Shown: positions 8,870-18,953, numbered from the stretch's first letter. The stretch: 64,000 nt of DNA from Halosimplex aquaticum (GCF_028747785.1 NZ_CP118158.1:4760347-4824346), one strand, 5' to 3'. Numbers and translations: made by a program. Notes: a model not told the origin generated them from the sequence alone.

Positions 8870-9655
8870 ATGGAGGAACTACTGTCGAAGGTCGACAGCG
8901 GCCCCGACTCGGAGAAGGGAGAGAACGGGCGACTCGGCATCGTCGGCGGGAGCATCGAGTTCGCGGGACCGCCGGCGCTCGCCGGGCTCGCCGCGCTCAG
9001 GGCCGGGACCGACGTGGCGAAGGTCCTCACCTCGGAGGTCGCCATCGAGGTAGTCGCTGGCTTCTCTCCGAACATCCTGACGAACCGGTTCACCGGCGAC
9101 GTGCTCACCGCTGACTCCGTCGGGAAGGTGGCGTCCGTCGCGGCGTGGAGCGACGCCCTCGTCATCGGGCCGGGGCTGGAGACGCCCCATCCGGACGCGA
9201 TCGAGGCGATACTGGAGCGGACCGACGTGCCGACGGTGGTCGACGCGACGGCGATCGAACCCGCGCTGGGCGCGGAGTTCGAGGGCGCGGTCCTCACGCC
9301 CGACTCGGCGGAGGTCGAGCGCATCGAGGACGAACACGGGTCACTCGACGAGTTCGTCCGGGCGACGGGGGCCGTCGTCGTCTCCAAAGGGGCCGAGGAC
9401 GTGATCTACGGCGGCGACGACCGGTACGTCAACGACGAGGGCACGGCGGCGATGACCGTCGCGGGCACCGGAGACACGCTGGCCGGCGTGATCGGCTCGC
9501 TGCTCGGCCAGGGGCTCGGCCCCGTCGACGCGGCGCGGCTCGGCCCGCGGATCGTCGGCCGCGCCGGCGAACTCGCCGCCGACGAGTACGGCACCGGGAT
9601 GGTCGCGACGGACGTGATCGAACGGGTCCCCGCGGCGATCGAGAGCGGCGGATGA
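8870..9655 (+). CDS. nnrD: ADP-dependent NAD(P)H-hydrate dehydratase-like protein
   Basis: A protein of 261 residues of the ribokinase/YjeF C-terminal family. It shows GIVGGSIEFAGPPALAGLAALRAG near the start, DALVIGPGL in the middle, and VAGTGDTLAGVIG, where D202 is the expected catalytic base. The family repairs hydrated NAD(P)H (NADHX) using ADP or ATP. The NnrE epimerase domain often fused to it is absent, so it must be encoded elsewhere. Kinase activity on another small substrate cannot be excluded. Confidence 0.8.
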   Translation: MEELLSKVDSGPDSEKGENGRLGIVGGSIEFAGPPALAGLAALRAGTDVAKVLTSEVAIEVVAGFSPNILTNRFTGDVLTADSVGKVASVAAWSDALVIGPGLETPHPDAIEAILERTDVPTVVDATAIEPALGAEFEGAVLTPDSAEVERIEDEHGSLDEFVRATGAVVVSKGAEDVIYGGDDRYVNDEGTAAMTVAGTGDTLAGVIGSLLGQGLGPVDAARLGPRIVGRAGELAADEYGTGMVATDVIERVPAAIESGG

Positions 9656-9737
9656 CGCCGGAGACGGACCCGACCGGGACCAGACCGGCAGTCGACGGAG
9701 CGAAGAAGTCAACCCCGCGGCCGGTGAGCACCCCAAC

Positions 9738-10418
9738 ATGAACGGGACGATCGTCGAACTGCTGGACGGGAACGCGGCCCACGCCGAGGCGTTCGCCGAC
9801 CGCTTCGACGACGTGCAGGACGCCCAGCACCCGGACGCGGTCACCGTCTGCTGCTCGGACTCGCGGGTCCTCCAGGACCAGATGTGGGGCAACGAGGAGC
9901 CGGGCCACCTCTTCACCGTCGGCAACATCGGCAACCGCGTCGTCCAGCGGGCCGAGGCGGGCGAGGAGGTCTCCGGCGACGTACTCTACCCGATCGCCCA
10001 CACGGGGACCGAAGCGGCCGTCGTCGTCGGCCACACCGGCTGCGGCGCGGTGACCGCGACCTACCGGGCGCTGACAGACGAACTCTCCGAGCCGGCCGGC
10101 ATCGAACACTGCCTCGACCTCCTGAAACCGCACCTGGAACCCGGCGTCGAGGCGCTCCCGGACGGACTCGACGGAGCGGCCGCGGTCAACCGCCTCGTCG
10201 AGTACAACGTCGACCGGCAGATCGAGTTCCTCGTCGAGAGCGACGAGGTGCCGGCGTCGGTCGACCTGGTCGGTGCGGTCTACGACTTCCAGGACGTCTA
10301 CAGCGGCGCACGCGGTGAGATCCACGTGATCAACGTCGACGGCGAGCGCAGCGTCGACGGGCTCCGCGACGACCATCCCGACGTCGCGGACCGGATCGAC
10401 CGCATCTGGGAGTACTGA
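9738..10418 (+). CDS. Beta-class carbonic anhydrase
   Basis: A protein of 226 residues with the beta-carbonic anhydrase zinc and catalytic sites: C39-S-D41-S-R43 and H99-T-G-C102. These match the CxDxR and HxxC signatures that bind zinc and form the Asp-Arg dyad. It interconverts CO2 and bicarbonate in the cytoplasm, as no signal peptide is present. It is followed by an NhaP-type antiporter, and convergent to both comes the DabBA CO2-capture pair, so a role in inorganic-carbon supply for carboxylation is likely. Confidence 0.92.
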   Translation: MNGTIVELLDGNAAHAEAFADRFDDVQDAQHPDAVTVCCSDSRVLQDQMWGNEEPGHLFTVGNIGNRVVQRAEAGEEVSGDVLYPIAHTGTEAAVVVGHTGCGAVTATYRALTDELSEPAGIEHCLDLLKPHLEPGVEALPDGLDGAAAVNRLVEYNVDRQIEFLVESDEVPASVDLVGAVYDFQDVYSGARGEIHVINVDGERSVDGLRDDHPDVADRIDRIWEY

Positions 10419-10593
10419 CCGACCGGTAGCGCCCCGCTCGGATGGGTTCTGTTGCAAGCACAAGGTAATCCCCCCTCTGACCCGTGGATACGGTACTCTC
10501 AGGTCGTTGCACCAGTGATATCCGAGCGCCTCGACACCACGACGTCCCGGAAGAGACCGACGAGTAGCGGGCCGGCCGGACCGGGGTGACACC

Positions 10594-11838
10594 GTGGCGT
10601 CGGCGTATCGCTGGCTGTTCGCCGCCGGTGTCCTGGTGCTGCTCCTCGGGCTCTTCCAGAAGTGGTTCCAGGAGCGGTGGTTCCTCACGGAACCGCTGAC
10701 GGCGGTCGCACTGGGCATCGCTCTCGGGCCTGCGGGGCTCCAGCTCCTTAACCTCCCGCCGGCGGCCGACTCGTCGCGGATACTGACCCAGGTCTCGCGG
10801 GTGACGCTCGCGGTCGCAGACATGGGCGTCGCCCTGCGGCTCTCGCGCGGCTACCCCGTCGAACACTGGCGCTCGCTGGTCGTGATCCTCGGGGTCGGGA
10901 TGGCCCTCATGTCGCTCGCCACCGGCCTGCTCGTCTGGGGGCTCCTGGGGACCTCGGTCCTGGTCGCGCTGCTCGTCGGCGCGACCGTCGCCTCGACTGA
11001 CCCGATCGTCGCGAGCACCATCGTCACGGGACCGGTGGCGAAGCGGACGATCCCGGCTCGCGTCCGCCAGTTCATCTCGGCCGAGTCGGGGTCGAACGAC
11101 GGCGCCGCGTACCCGCTCGTCCTCCTGCCGATACTCCTCCTCAACAGACCGACGGGCGACGCGCTCTCCCGGTGGGCCGTCTACGTCGTCGGCTGGCAGG
11201 TCCTCGGCGCCGTCGTCCTCGGCGCGACGCTGGGGTACGCCGCGGGCCGGCTGTTCGCGTGGTCCGACCGGACGGACATCGTCGAACAGCGGGGGTTCGT
11301 CGCCTACACCCTCGCGCTCACCTTCGTGGTCCTCGGCGCCGCGCGACTGCTGACCGTCGACGGGATCCTCGCCGCGTTCACCGCCGGGATCGCCTACCGG
11401 ATGGCGCCTGGCGACCAGCAGCCGTCGGAGGAGCAGACCGTCCAGCAGGCGATGACGAAGTTCTTCGTCCTCCCGATGTTCGTCCTCTTCGGCGTCGCTA
11501 TCCCGTGGGACGGGTGGTTCGCGCTGGGGTCTCGGGGAGTCGTCCTCGCCGTGCTCGTCCTCCTCGTTCGACGACCGCCCGTCGTGGTCGCGCTCTCGAC
11601 GTGGATCCGGCCGCTGCGCACCCGGAAGGACATCGGCTTCACGGCCTGGTTCGGGCCGATCGGCGTCTCGACGATATTCTACGCGACGTTCGCCGTCCAG
11701 CGGACCGGTCTCGGGCGGGTCTGGACCGTCGCCTCGCTGCTGCTGTTCGCGTCGCTGCTGGGCCACGGCCTCACGGCGACGCCGGCGTCGAAGCGGATGC
11801 CGCCCGACCCGGCGGACGATACCGGCGACGCCGGATAG
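10594..11838 (+). CDS. NhaP-type cation:proton antiporter
   Basis: A protein of 414 residues, starting at GTG, with about 12 hydrophobic helices. Family motifs include ATVASTDPIVAS (about residues 130-141) and ISAESGSNDGAAYP, the ND of CPA1 antiporters that carries the ion-binding aspartate. It should exchange Na+ or K+ for H+ across the membrane. The position between a carbonic anhydrase and the proton-coupled DabAB pair suggests it could balance pH or sodium during bicarbonate accumulation; that is inference. No soluble regulatory tail is present. Confidence 0.85.
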   Translation: MASAYRWLFAAGVLVLLLGLFQKWFQERWFLTEPLTAVALGIALGPAGLQLLNLPPAADSSRILTQVSRVTLAVADMGVALRLSRGYPVEHWRSLVVILGVGMALMSLATGLLVWGLLGTSVLVALLVGATVASTDPIVASTIVTGPVAKRTIPARVRQFISAESGSNDGAAYPLVLLPILLLNRPTGDALSRWAVYVVGWQVLGAVVLGATLGYAAGRLFAWSDRTDIVEQRGFVAYTLALTFVVLGAARLLTVDGILAAFTAGIAYRMAPGDQQPSEEQTVQQAMTKFFVLPMFVLFGVAIPWDGWFALGSRGVVLAVLVLLVRRPPVVVALSTWIRPLRTRKDIGFTAWFGPIGVSTIFYATFAVQRTGLGRVWTVASLLLFASLLGHGLTATPASKRMPPDPADDTGDAG

Positions 11839-11889
11839 GATCGGCGGCGTGGCGACACCGTCGACGAGGGGGGAAGGGGAGTCGTCGGT

Positions 11890-14283
11890 TCAGTGGGCGA
11901 GCGGCGTCGCCAGCGCCGGCTCCCACTCCAGGTCGCCCTGGTAGTGGAACGCGTCGTTGTCCTGCTCCGGGTTCACGACCGTGAGCGAGATCCAGCCGTT
12001 GTCGAGCAGCGTCGCGACTTCTTCGTTGCGGGCGAGGATATCGTTGACGCGTTCGACCGGGGCGTGGATCACCGCCGTGAGGCGGAGCGGCTGGTGGTAC
12101 GGCCGGTCGTCGTCCAGCATGAGCGACTGGAGCGGCAACCCCGTCATCAGGTCGCCGCCGTTGCCCTGCACGACGCCGACGTTGCCGCGCGGGTTCTGCG
12201 TGACCTTCGACCCGCTCCCGTAGACGGCGTTGTCCACCGTCGCGAAGTAGTACTGGTTGTTGATCCACTGGGTGACGACGAGCGGCCCCGTCATGATGGC
12301 CTCCAGCGCCTCCCCGTCGGGGTCGGTCGTCCAGTCGTAGGAGTGCAGGAACGCGCGGCCGTCGAGGTCCCGGTCATCGGTCAGTTCACGCGGGCCGATG
12401 ACGAACGAGGCGTTGCCCGCCAGGCCCCACTCGGGGCGGGTCTCCGCCCAGTCGGCCGTCCGGCGCTTCGTGTCGCGAACGGCCTCGTCGGGGTCGGTGC
12501 CCCGCATGGACTCCGCGCGTTCGGCCGCGGCGCCGGCGCGCGCGTCTTCGAGGTCCTCGCGGAGGCGGTCGAGGTCCTCGCGGTGGCTCTCCGGCACGTG
12601 ACCGTCGAACAGCGCGATCTCGTCGGTCGTCGTGTTGTGCTCGCCGGCGAGGAAGACTGTGTCCGCGGGGATGTCGAACCCGCGCTCGCGGAGCGCGGAC
12701 TTGACCTCGTCGTCGTTGCAGATAGCGGCGAGGACGCGGGCGTTCGGGCCGCCGGGGTTGCCGGCGCAGGCGCCGCAGTCGAGGCTCGAATCGAACGGGT
12801 TGTTCGCCGTCTCGCTCGCGTGGCCCGCGAAGACGACCAGGCGGGCGAACTCCTCCCAGCCCATGAGGTCGAAGGCGGTCTCGGCGTAGGAGACCTTCTC
12901 CTCCAGGGTCATCCCGTGCGGGAGGGCATCGCCGTCTGCCTCGCCGCGGCGGTCGACCGTGGGCTCGCAGAACTCCCCGGGGGACGGGACCCGGTCGTCG
13001 ACGGCGTCGGACAGGTCGGCCACGGCCGACGGGACCAGCGTCCGCGCCGCCATCGCCGCGCCGTAGGCGCTCCCGCCGCCCTCGACGAACGTGAACGCGG
13101 CGGCCACGTTGGTCTTGAGCGACTTGAGGTGTTTCCGGGCGGCCGAGGCCACCTGGGTCCAGCGGTCGTGGGTCTCCCTGTCGTCGCCGTGGTCGTGTTC
13201 CGGCCGGTCGGCGATGCGGTGTTGCGGGTCGACGATCGGGGGGCAGGCGTCGATCTCGACCTCGGAGTCGTACCCCTCGTAACGCATGGGGACGCCGAAA
13301 AAGCCCGCGTAGCCGTGGGTCTCGTACGGACCGGCGGCCTCGACGTGGCGGCGAATGACCTCCGATCGGGTGTCGATACAGAAGACGAGCTGTGCGGCCG
13401 GACGGTCGCCGTCCCCGGCGGACGGCTCCGTGACCGACTCGTCGATGCCGTCGAGCAGGCGTGCGCGGTAGCTTTTCTCCCACGCGGTCAGCCAGATCTC
13501 TGGCAGCGGGACGTCACCGTCTGGTTCCGCGTCCCGGTGCTCGTTCTCGTCGGGTTCGACGGGCGCGTCGAGCAGGTCCGCCAGGGTCAGGCGCACCGCG
13601 AGGTATTCGAGCAGCGAGATCGGACACGCGTCCTGCCACGGTCCGGCGTGCCCGTCGGCCCGCTGCTTGATGAACCCGGTCCAGCCCGGCAACGCGGCGA
13701 GGTGGTGCTCGAATATCTCCTCCCAGCGGCCTTCCGGACAGTCCGAGAGGACGGTCTCCAGGGCCTCGACCGGTGACTCGGGGAGGTCCGAGGTGTCGTC
13801 GCAGCCGGGAATCTCGTCGTCGTACGGCGCCAGGTCGCGCCAGGCGGCGTAGAATCCCCGCTCGCGGCCCGGCATCGGCCACTCGGCCTGCCCCTGGTCG
13901 AGGAACGCGGCGAGCCACTTCGAGAGCACCCGGTCGACCCGCTCCGTCGCGGTGTCGGGCTCTGTTTCGTGCTCCGACTCGGCGGCGGCCATCTCGTCGA
14001 GCAAGGTTTCGGGGTCCCCGGAGACGCCGTGTGCGTGGAGTTCGTCGGCCAGCACGTCGGGGTCGATCCGGCCGTCCTCCCAGGCCCGGCGGAAGGCCGA
14101 GGGGCGGGGATAGCCGCGTCCGCCGAACAGCTGCTCGGCCTCCGCGACAGCGCGGTGGAACGGGCGGTCCTCGAACCCCGCGAGGGGGTTCGCCGTGACG
14201 AACGAGTGCAGCGGCCAGACCGAGCCGACCGTCTCGGCCGCGCGGTCGATGCTGTCTTCCAGGGTGGCGCGTTCAAGCGTCAT
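11890..14283 (-). CDS. dabA: Inorganic carbon transporter subunit DabA (DUF2309)
   Basis: A protein of 797 residues covering the full DUF2309 family. The zinc site resembles a beta-carbonic anhydrase: C302-I-D304-T-R306 and H488, with C503 exactly 15 residues later. These spacings match those of the characterised Halothiobacillus DabA (C351, D353, H524, C539). In the DAB model DabA hydrates CO2 to bicarbonate in one direction, driven by ion flow through DabB. The dabB stop overlaps the dabA start by 11 bases, so the pair is coupled. It is convergent with the antiporter gene, with 51 bases between stops. Confidence 0.92.
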   Translation of the reverse strand: MTLERATLEDSIDRAAETVGSVWPLHSFVTANPLAGFEDRPFHRAVAEAEQLFGGRGYPRPSAFRRAWEDGRIDPDVLADELHAHGVSGDPETLLDEMAAAESEHETEPDTATERVDRVLSKWLAAFLDQGQAEWPMPGRERGFYAAWRDLAPYDDEIPGCDDTSDLPESPVEALETVLSDCPEGRWEEIFEHHLAALPGWTGFIKQRADGHAGPWQDACPISLLEYLAVRLTLADLLDAPVEPDENEHRDAEPDGDVPLPEIWLTAWEKSYRARLLDGIDESVTEPSAGDGDRPAAQLVFCIDTRSEVIRRHVEAAGPYETHGYAGFFGVPMRYEGYDSEVEIDACPPIVDPQHRIADRPEHDHGDDRETHDRWTQVASAARKHLKSLKTNVAAAFTFVEGGGSAYGAAMAARTLVPSAVADLSDAVDDRVPSPGEFCEPTVDRRGEADGDALPHGMTLEEKVSYAETAFDLMGWEEFARLVVFAGHASETANNPFDSSLDCGACAGNPGGPNARVLAAICNDDEVKSALRERGFDIPADTVFLAGEHNTTTDEIALFDGHVPESHREDLDRLREDLEDARAGAAAERAESMRGTDPDEAVRDTKRRTADWAETRPEWGLAGNASFVIGPRELTDDRDLDGRAFLHSYDWTTDPDGEALEAIMTGPLVVTQWINNQYYFATVDNAVYGSGSKVTQNPRGNVGVVQGNGGDLMTGLPLQSLMLDDDRPYHQPLRLTAVIHAPVERVNDILARNEEVATLLDNGWISLTVVNPEQDNDAFHYQGDLEWEPALATPLAH

Positions 14284-15760
14284 TGTAGTCCTCCTTGCGG
14301 GTGAGAATCGTCTCCGGGTCCGGTTGCGAGCGGTTCAACAGCGCGACGTAGAGGCGCTCGCTGGAGCGGTGCCAGCCGAGTTCCGTCGCCAGGTACGAGA
14401 CGGCGAACAGGGCGGCGACGCCGACGTGGACGGCAGTCAGTTCGGTCGGCGCCTTCGCCATCGGCGCGCCGGCGATCACCGTCGAGATGGCGTTGAACAG
14501 CACGCCGTAGGCGCCGATGGCCGCCAGGACGACGAGGGGCACGCTGACGAGCCTGACGACCGGCGAGAGGGTCGACCGCCGGAGCACGTCGCGCGCCGCG
14601 TGCATCGTCGTCAGGACGACGACGAACGCCAGGAAGAGCCCGCTGTCCAGATGCGTCCCCTTTCCGGTGAGGACTGCGAACAGGGCGCCGCCGCCCAGCG
14701 CCGTGAGCAGGCTGACGACGGCACCGGGGACCGAGAGCCGATTCCCTTTCGAGCGCTTCGGTGTCGTCTGCTCGACGGCCTCGCCGGACGAGAGGAACAG
14801 GTACGCCTTGTAGAAGCCGTGCAGGACGAGGTGGGTGATGGCGGCCGCGAAGAAGCCGAGCCCGCACTGGAGTATCATGAAGCCCATCTGGGCCATCGTC
14901 GAGGCGCCGAGCTTGCGCTTGACGTCGGTCTGGACGAGGAGCAAGGCCTGCCCGAGCAGCGTACTGAGCGCGCCGACGACGACGATCCCCGACATGACGG
15001 CGGTCTCGCCGGCGAACAGCGGCGCGAAGCGGGTCAACAGGATTCCGCCGGCGTTGACGAACCCGGCGTGCATCAGCGCCGACGCCGGCGTCGGCGCCGT
15101 CATCGACGACAGCAGCCAGGAGTGGAACGGGAACAGGGCCGACTGGATGATCGCCGCGAGGAAGAGACAGCCCACGGCAACGAGCGCGACGGTCCGCGGA
15201 AGAGAATCGACCTGACCGAGGATCCCGGTGATAGAGGTGGTGCCGGTCGCCCACACCAGCGCGGTCAGGCCGGCGGCCAGCAGCCCGCTGCTGGCGAGGA
15301 AGTACCGGCGTGCGGTCCCGGCTGCAGCCTGCGCCTGCGGCCAGTCGCGGACGTGCCCGATGAGCGAGGCCATGAGGAGCCCCATCGCAAGCCACGCCCC
15401 CGCGAACAGCACGACGTGGTCTGCCGCGGTCATCGTCATGACGACGAGCGTGAACGCGAAGATCCGAGCGAAGAACGCGTCGAGATAGCGGTCCCCGGCC
15501 ATGTAACGGCGGGAGTAGCTGTGGACGATGCCGCTGAAGAAGGTGACCACCACCCACATGACCGCGGTCAGCCCGTCGATCACGACCAGGCCCGCGACCC
15601 CCCATTCGGACCCGCTCGTAACCGACAGTGCGAGCGCGGCCGCGCCGAGGAGGAAGAGGGCCCAGACCGCCCCGGTCGCCGCTCGGGGGACGAACGAAGC
15701 CGACGGAACCGTCGTTTCAGCGGGCTGTACGGCGTCGTTCGCTCGCGTTTGGCCAGTCAT
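14273..15760 (-). CDS. dabB: Inorganic carbon transporter subunit DabB (NuoL/MrpA-like)
   Basis: A protein of 495 residues, almost entirely membrane helices, of the proton-conducting complex I/Mrp antiporter family. It shows HSYSRRYMAGD, SALFPFHSWL, APTPASALMHAG, KRKLGASTMAQMGFM and LVLHGFYKAYLFLSSG, which carry the conserved Lys and His of the ion channel. It is predicted to supply a cation flux that powers DabA. The ATG at 15760 (MTGQTRANDA) was chosen; an in-frame TTG at 15853 lacks support. A TATA-like box at 15857-15869 implies an untranslated leader of about 80 bases, unusual among these mostly leaderless genes. Confidence 0.88.
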   Translation of the reverse strand: MTGQTRANDAVQPAETTVPSASFVPRAATGAVWALFLLGAAALALSVTSGSEWGVAGLVVIDGLTAVMWVVVTFFSGIVHSYSRRYMAGDRYLDAFFARIFAFTLVVMTMTAADHVVLFAGAWLAMGLLMASLIGHVRDWPQAQAAAGTARRYFLASSGLLAAGLTALVWATGTTSITGILGQVDSLPRTVALVAVGCLFLAAIIQSALFPFHSWLLSSMTAPTPASALMHAGFVNAGGILLTRFAPLFAGETAVMSGIVVVGALSTLLGQALLLVQTDVKRKLGASTMAQMGFMILQCGLGFFAAAITHLVLHGFYKAYLFLSSGEAVEQTTPKRSKGNRLSVPGAVVSLLTALGGGALFAVLTGKGTHLDSGLFLAFVVVLTTMHAARDVLRRSTLSPVVRLVSVPLVVLAAIGAYGVLFNAISTVIAGAPMAKAPTELTAVHVGVAALFAVSYLATELGWHRSSERLYVALLNRSQPDPETILTRKEDYNDA

Positions 15761-15856
15761 CGTTTGGATCCTCGACCAGTCTGTCTCGCTTCCGCGACGC
15801 CCGTCGGGGTCGGGTCGCAGACGAGTGGTCGTCGTTACACCACTGTAGAACAATCT

Positions 15857-15869
15857 GGTTATTATATCC
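15857..15869 (-). promoter_or_regulatory. TATA box upstream of dabB
   Basis: On the minus strand the sequence reads ggatataataacc, the strongest TATA-like element in this AT-rich patch. Transcription would begin near 15838-15845, well before the dabB ATG at 15760. Confidence 0.5.
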
Positions 15870-16100
15870 TCCGATATGACCAGTCTGTTCGATATTCAGT
15901 GCATGATAGAACATTATAGTCATTGTACTGTACCCCACAGCACAGGTCGGCGCAGAGAATCCCCGGAATCGCCGAAACGGCCCAACAGTCGGTTTTCGGC
16001 GCTCGCTGGCGATCCAGACCGGAGACGCACTACCGGTGATTCGGAGACGAGCGTCCGGGGCGGTACACCGAAACGAGAACGGATCGGTCCCTACTGCCCC

Positions 16101-16163
16101 ACGAACGAACAGTTCGATCGAGAACGGCGAGCGATATCCGTTCCCGTTCGACAGTTCGTTCGT
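16101..16163. repeat. Inverted repeat downstream of the Lrp-type gene
   Basis: Perfect 10-base arms acgaacgaac (16101-16110) and gttcgttcgt (16154-16163) enclose an inner gaacgg/ccgttc pair, making a two-tier hairpin. It lies about 90 bases after the Lrp stop. It could terminate or process that transcript, or serve as an operator for dabB. Confidence 0.5.
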
Positions 16164-16248
16164 CCCGAGCGCAACGCCGACACCGAACAGGTCGCTCCGG
16201 GGACTGCTTATCGAGCGCGTTTGCGCGTGGAACGGTCGGTGGCCGGTA

Positions 16249-16713
16249 TCACCGCGAGGAGAAGTCGTCGAACGGAGTCGACTCGTGGCTGCGGACGAGC
16301 ACCTCGTCGGCGACGGTCAGTCCCATGTCGAGGAGTTCCTGCGCGACCGGCGTGATGTCGCCGTCGGTCTCGCCGACGGCCGTCACGAGGAGGTTCTTCT
16401 CGCCCGTGACCAGTTCCTGCACCGAGACGACGCCCGAGATGTCGAGGATATCGTCGATGATTTCGCCGCGTTCGGGGATCGGGGCGGTGCAGAACAGCAG
16501 CATCCGGAGGGGGTAGCCGGACTTCTGGTAGTCGACGTCGGCGCTGTACCCCTTGATCACCCCCTCCGATTCGAGTCGCTGGATGCGCTTCCGGACCGTG
16601 CTCGACGAGGCGTCGGTCCGCTCGGCGATCTCGCCCGAGGAGAGGTTGCGCGCGTCCTCCTGCAGCGCGGCGAGGATCTCCCGATCGGTCTCGTCGAGTT
16701 CGTAATCGACCAT
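16249..16713 (-). CDS. Lrp/AsnC-family transcriptional regulator
   Basis: A protein of 154 residues. The N-terminal winged helix-turn-helix (LDETDREILAALQEDARNLS to VRKRIQRLESEGVIKGY, residues 6-60) is classic Lrp/AsnC. A C-terminal RAM-like ligand domain follows, ending in VRSHESTPFDDFSSR. Such proteins bind amino acids or other metabolites and regulate nearby or distant genes. It is upstream of and co-oriented with dabBA, which makes it a candidate regulator of inorganic-carbon uptake, but the aromatic-amino-acid genes on its other side are an alternative target. Confidence 0.88.
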   Translation of the reverse strand: MVDYELDETDREILAALQEDARNLSSGEIAERTDASSSTVRKRIQRLESEGVIKGYSADVDYQKSGYPLRMLLFCTAPIPERGEIIDDILDISGVVSVQELVTGEKNLLVTAVGETDGDITPVAQELLDMGLTVADEVLVRSHESTPFDDFSSR

Positions 16714-16774
16714 ACTCCCGATTCCCGCCGGAGAACATAAGGAACTTCGGCTGTCAGTCCGGTTCCGTCGTCGA

Positions 16775-17073
16775 CTACCGACTCTCGCGCTGTTCGACCT
16801 TGTTCAACTCGATCAGCAGTCGGAAGATGGCCTTGACGAGGTTGGAGTCGACGTCGAACTGCTCGGCGTTCTCGCCGGCGCGATCCATGACCGCTTGTTC
16901 CTGATCCTCGTCGGTCGTCGGCAGATCGCGCTCGTCTTTGACCTGGGCGATCGTGTCGGCGACGTAGGTCCGCTGGGCGATCAACTCGACGATCTCGCGG
17001 TCGATCGTCCGGATCTCCTCGCGGAGTTCGTCCAGGCTCATCTCCTCGGCGTACTGGGTGGATTCGTCGTCGC

Positions 17074-17077
<4 letters not shown>
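16775..17077 (-). CDS. Chorismate mutase, AroQ type
   Basis: A protein of 100 residues: an all-helical AroQ fold with LDELREEIRTIDREIVELIAQR (residues 14-35), where the conserved Arg and the helix spacing match the chorismate-binding site, and KDERDLPTTDEDQEQAVMDR further on. It converts chorismate to prephenate, the substrate of tyrA at 3.2 kb. Its start overlaps the shikimate kinase stop by 4 bases (17074-17077). Free-standing monofunctional AroQ is usual in haloarchaea. Confidence 0.9.
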
Positions 17078-17928
<851 letters not shown>

Positions 17929-18047
17929 CGTCCGTCTGTCTTCCCGGGCGGTATTTACCTCTGTGGGAATCCGGCAAGCGGAGCGTCCGGGGCGTCCGAC
18001 GCGAGCGGAACGCGACGCTTTTGGGGTGCTGGCGGGAACGAACGGGT

Positions 18048-18476
18048 ATGAGCGCGCGCAACGACGTGCCGCCGGACACGCTCGGGGTCGAACTGACCGA
18101 GGACGGCGTCGTCGTCGAGTACCACGACGGTCGCGAGGTCTTCTACCGCGGCGTCCCGACGGCGGTCGAGGACAGCGTCCGCGCCGGTCCCGGCAAGGAG
18201 GTCCACGTGCTGGTCACCGACGAGACCGAGACGCAGGGCATCATGCTCTACATCAACGACCTGAACACGCACGACGACATCCTCCAGGACACCGGCGTCG
18301 GCCGCGTCATGATCGAGGACGGCGAGGAGGAGACGCTCTTCCAGGGCGTGACCGCCAGCGCCGAGGCCCACCGGGTCGAGGTGGAGGCGGACCTCTCGGT
18401 GGTCAACGGGCGCGTGTTCGTCTTCGCCGAGGACGAGATGGGCGAGCGCAGTTACGAGATCGTCGAGAACGCGTAG
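18048..18476 (+). CDS. Conserved haloarchaeal protein, DUF5796-like
   Basis: A protein of 142 residues beginning MSARNDVPPDTLGVEL. It is a small acidic beta-rich protein without membrane segments or known catalytic motifs. It resembles the haloarchaeal DUF5796 family by overall sequence, recalled from knowledge and not searched. The ATG at 18048 begins the conserved part. It is divergent from aroK and convergent with the next small zinc-finger gene. Function unknown. Confidence 0.72.
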   Translation: MSARNDVPPDTLGVELTEDGVVVEYHDGREVFYRGVPTAVEDSVRAGPGKEVHVLVTDETETQGIMLYINDLNTHDDILQDTGVGRVMIEDGEEETLFQGVTASAEAHRVEVEADLSVVNGRVFVFAEDEMGERSYEIVENA

Positions 18477-18528
18477 CGGGCACGCCTGGTGGTCACTCCC
18501 CGATCACGGATTTTCCCCTTTTGGGCCC

Positions 18529-18663
18529 TCACTGGATGTACGACGGCTCTTCGGCGTCGCAGTTCTCCTCGTGCTGTCGCGCGTCGGACTGGTCGTCGAA
18601 CATCAACCCGCAGGCCTCGCACTTGTACCAGGTCATCTCGTCGCGCTCGGTAGTCACGACCAT
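18529..18663 (-). CDS. Small zinc-finger protein, DUF7128-like
   Basis: A protein of 44 residues: MVVTTERDEMTWYKCEACGL and then DDQSDARQHEENCD. The CxxC pair at about 15-18 and the H31/C35 pair form a one-finger C2HC zinc site like a C2H2 module. Haloarchaea carry many such micro zinc-finger proteins. The ATG at 18663 begins the conserved sequence; a longer upstream reading lacks support. The 3' side abuts a T-rich stretch (ttttccccttttggg) that can serve as terminator for both convergent genes. Confidence 0.78.
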   Translation of the reverse strand: MVVTTERDEMTWYKCEACGLMFDDQSDARQHEENCDAEEPSYIQ

Positions 18664-18953
18664 GGTAGAGTGTGCGTCGGCAACCGGTAAAGGCGTTTCT
18701 CCAGTCTGACGGACGATCGGTCTCACGTGCGGACAGATCAGATCCAGCATCCGGCCGAGAACCGGACACGTCGATCAGTGAGCTAGTTACTGGCCGGTCC
18801 ATTCCAATTGATGGCCGACCCGGATGACGGTAACTAAGACGCTATTCAGTGGAGAATGACGCCCTCTTATCCGGTGATCTCCGCTACGTAAGCTGTCACA
18901 ATCTCTATTCTCGTTCGAGTTGTTTGTTAACGTTGCCCAAAGTGAGGTGCATC

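Larger units (their letters stand above)
15761..16248. other. Gene-free stretch between the Lrp-type gene and dabB
   Basis: About 490 bases without a credible gene. Bases 15841-15930 are much more AT-rich than the surroundings and hold the dabB promoter, with several TATA-like and short inverted motifs that could bind a regulator. Bases 16101-16163 form an inverted repeat listed separately. The rest shows only degenerate CGAACG-like repeats. Confidence 0.5.

Noticed and set aside
10440..10465. gggttctgttgcaagc, similar to an IS6-type terminal repeat
   Set aside because: No partner end or transposase is present, so a chance match or an old scar cannot be told apart.
15761..15853. Upstream TTG start for dabB
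   Set aside because: It adds a segment without family similarity and without the expected promoter spacing; the ATG at 15760 is preferred.
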